A program made the position numbers and the translations under genes. This document shows, in pieces, positions 34,254 through 34,952 of a stretch of 34,952 bases of DNA. Every line of letters starts with the position of its first letter. The first letter of the stretch is position 1. Where the stretch lies: positions 2,461,438-2,496,389 of the forward strand of contig LSYV01000009.1 in NCBI GenBank assembly GCA_001584585.1, given 5' to 3'. The notes below the pieces were generated by a model. That model was not told where the DNA came from. It did not search any database and worked only from the letters and a program-made list of their open reading frames with translations. This DNA is from Gonium pectorale (Eukaryota > Chlorophyta > Chlorophyceae > Chlamydomonadales > Volvocaceae).

Positions 34254-34327
34254 TGCCGGTTGGAAGAATGGGGAGGTTGTATCGCCTCCCTGGTAGGATC
34301 GCCATCCCCATTCTTCCAACCGGCAAA
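34252..34327. repeat. Perfect 23-bp inverted repeat
   Basis: Arms 34252-34274 and 34305-34327 are exact reverse complements around a 30-base spacer. The right arm is the start of repeat B2. The left arm marks where the integrase homology stops, so this palindrome sits on the truncation point. Confidence 0.9.
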
Positions 34328-34488
34328 GGTATGCTTGCAAGGCGGGAAACACCGGATCCGCCCGCATATATGGCGGACCTGCACACGCCCCTGAGGCGCA
34401 CGCTGCCGTACAGGTGTGGCGCAGCCCCCACATGATGCGGGGGACGGTGGTACCAAGATCTGCCGGTGCCAGCGGTAGCACACGACAG
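34305..34488. repeat. Dispersed repeat B, copy 2
   Basis: Second 184-bp copy of the repeat seen at 32104-32287, same orientation, with scattered substitutions. It runs directly into the second minisatellite at ACGACAG. Confidence 0.85.
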
Positions 34489-34712
34489 GAGTGCGGGGTG
34501 CGGGGTGCGAAGTGCGGGGTGCGGGGTGCGGGGTGCGGAGTGCGTTCGCTTTCGGAGTGCCGGATTCGGAATGCACGGATCTTCGGAGTTCGGAGTACCA
34601 GGTTCGGAGTGTGTGCAGCTTCGGAGTCTTGAGATGCCGGGTTCGGACTGTGCGCAACTTCGGGGTTTTGAGTGCCGGGTTCGGAGTGCCGGGTTCGGAG
34701 TGTGCGGAGCTT
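34489..34712. repeat. GAGTGCGG-type minisatellite, copy 2
   Basis: Imperfect GAGTGCGGGGTGCGG units on the left grade into TTCGGAGTGCCGGGTTCGGA units on the right. It is the same family as 31803-32066 but lies on the other side of its repeat B copy. Confidence 0.85.
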
Positions 34713-34719
34713 TGAGGCA

Positions 34720-34952
34720 TGCCCTCGAACTCACACGTCAGCGCTCGGAACGGTGGTCTCTACAGGACGCAGTTGGTCTTAGGTCGTAAGGTAGAGCTTG
34801 GTTGACAGCAAGTGCGGTGTAAGTTGTGTTGGAAGGGCATATTCCCCATTCCCAACTGAAGCATCTTTTGTGTACGGGCGTTCCGGCAGAAACGTTTATC
34901 CGGCAATCCCCGGCCCCCTCCTCTCCCGCTCTTGAGCATGTGATGCTGGGCC
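34720..34952. repeat. Dispersed repeat A, copy 2 (cut by window end)
   Basis: Direct copy of 30929-31150, highly similar, starting at TGCCCTC. It continues to the window edge, so its full length is unknown. Confidence 0.85.

Overview
The window looks like nuclear DNA of a chlorophycean green alga, most likely a volvocine relative of Chlamydomonas, Gonium or Volvox. The sequence is GC-rich, codons strongly prefer G or C at the third position, and genes have many short exons split by GC-rich introns. Two of the genes are chloroplast-type, encoding a plastid starch phosphatase and a thylakoid-lumen protein. TGTAA, the chlorophyte polyadenylation signal, lies downstream of several genes. I could not fix the species.

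Layout: (1) 1-3326, no gene recognised. (2) 3327-6036 minus, a six-exon LSF2-type glucan phosphatase. (3) 8958-12721 minus, an armadillo-repeat protein of unknown role, with an uncertain first exon. (4) 13468-19498 plus, ten exons encoding TFB2/p52 of TFIIH, head-to-head with the armadillo gene over about 750 bp. (5) 21046-25117 plus, seven exons encoding a pentapeptide-repeat thylakoid lumen protein of the TL17/TL15 type. Its fourth intron holds a (GAGG)n run, an assembly gap and decayed copies of an exon end, and its fifth intron appears to use a GC donor. (6) About 26345-26460 minus, an orphan exon-like piece that I cannot assign. (7) 27628-30477 minus, six exons encoding an ankyrin-RING E3 ligase of the XB3/XBAT31 type. 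(8) 30929-34952, a repeat-rich block: two dispersed repeat families in direct copies, G-rich minisatellites, and the broken 3' end of an LTR retroelement with integrase and PHD-finger remains and one putative LTR.

For all five genes I placed splice sites by eye from GT/AG context plus remembered protein families. In each the exon lengths sum to a whole number of codons and the phases agree at every junction, which is strong internal support. The genes are unrelated housekeeping, plastid and signalling functions, not an operon or cluster. I found no CRISPR, tRNA, rRNA or defence-like system. The most unusual items are a His/Gly-rich insert in the glucan phosphatase, the decaying exon copies around the gap, the GC-AG intron, the triplicated splice donor in TFB2, the orphan exon, and the nested repeat architecture at the right end.
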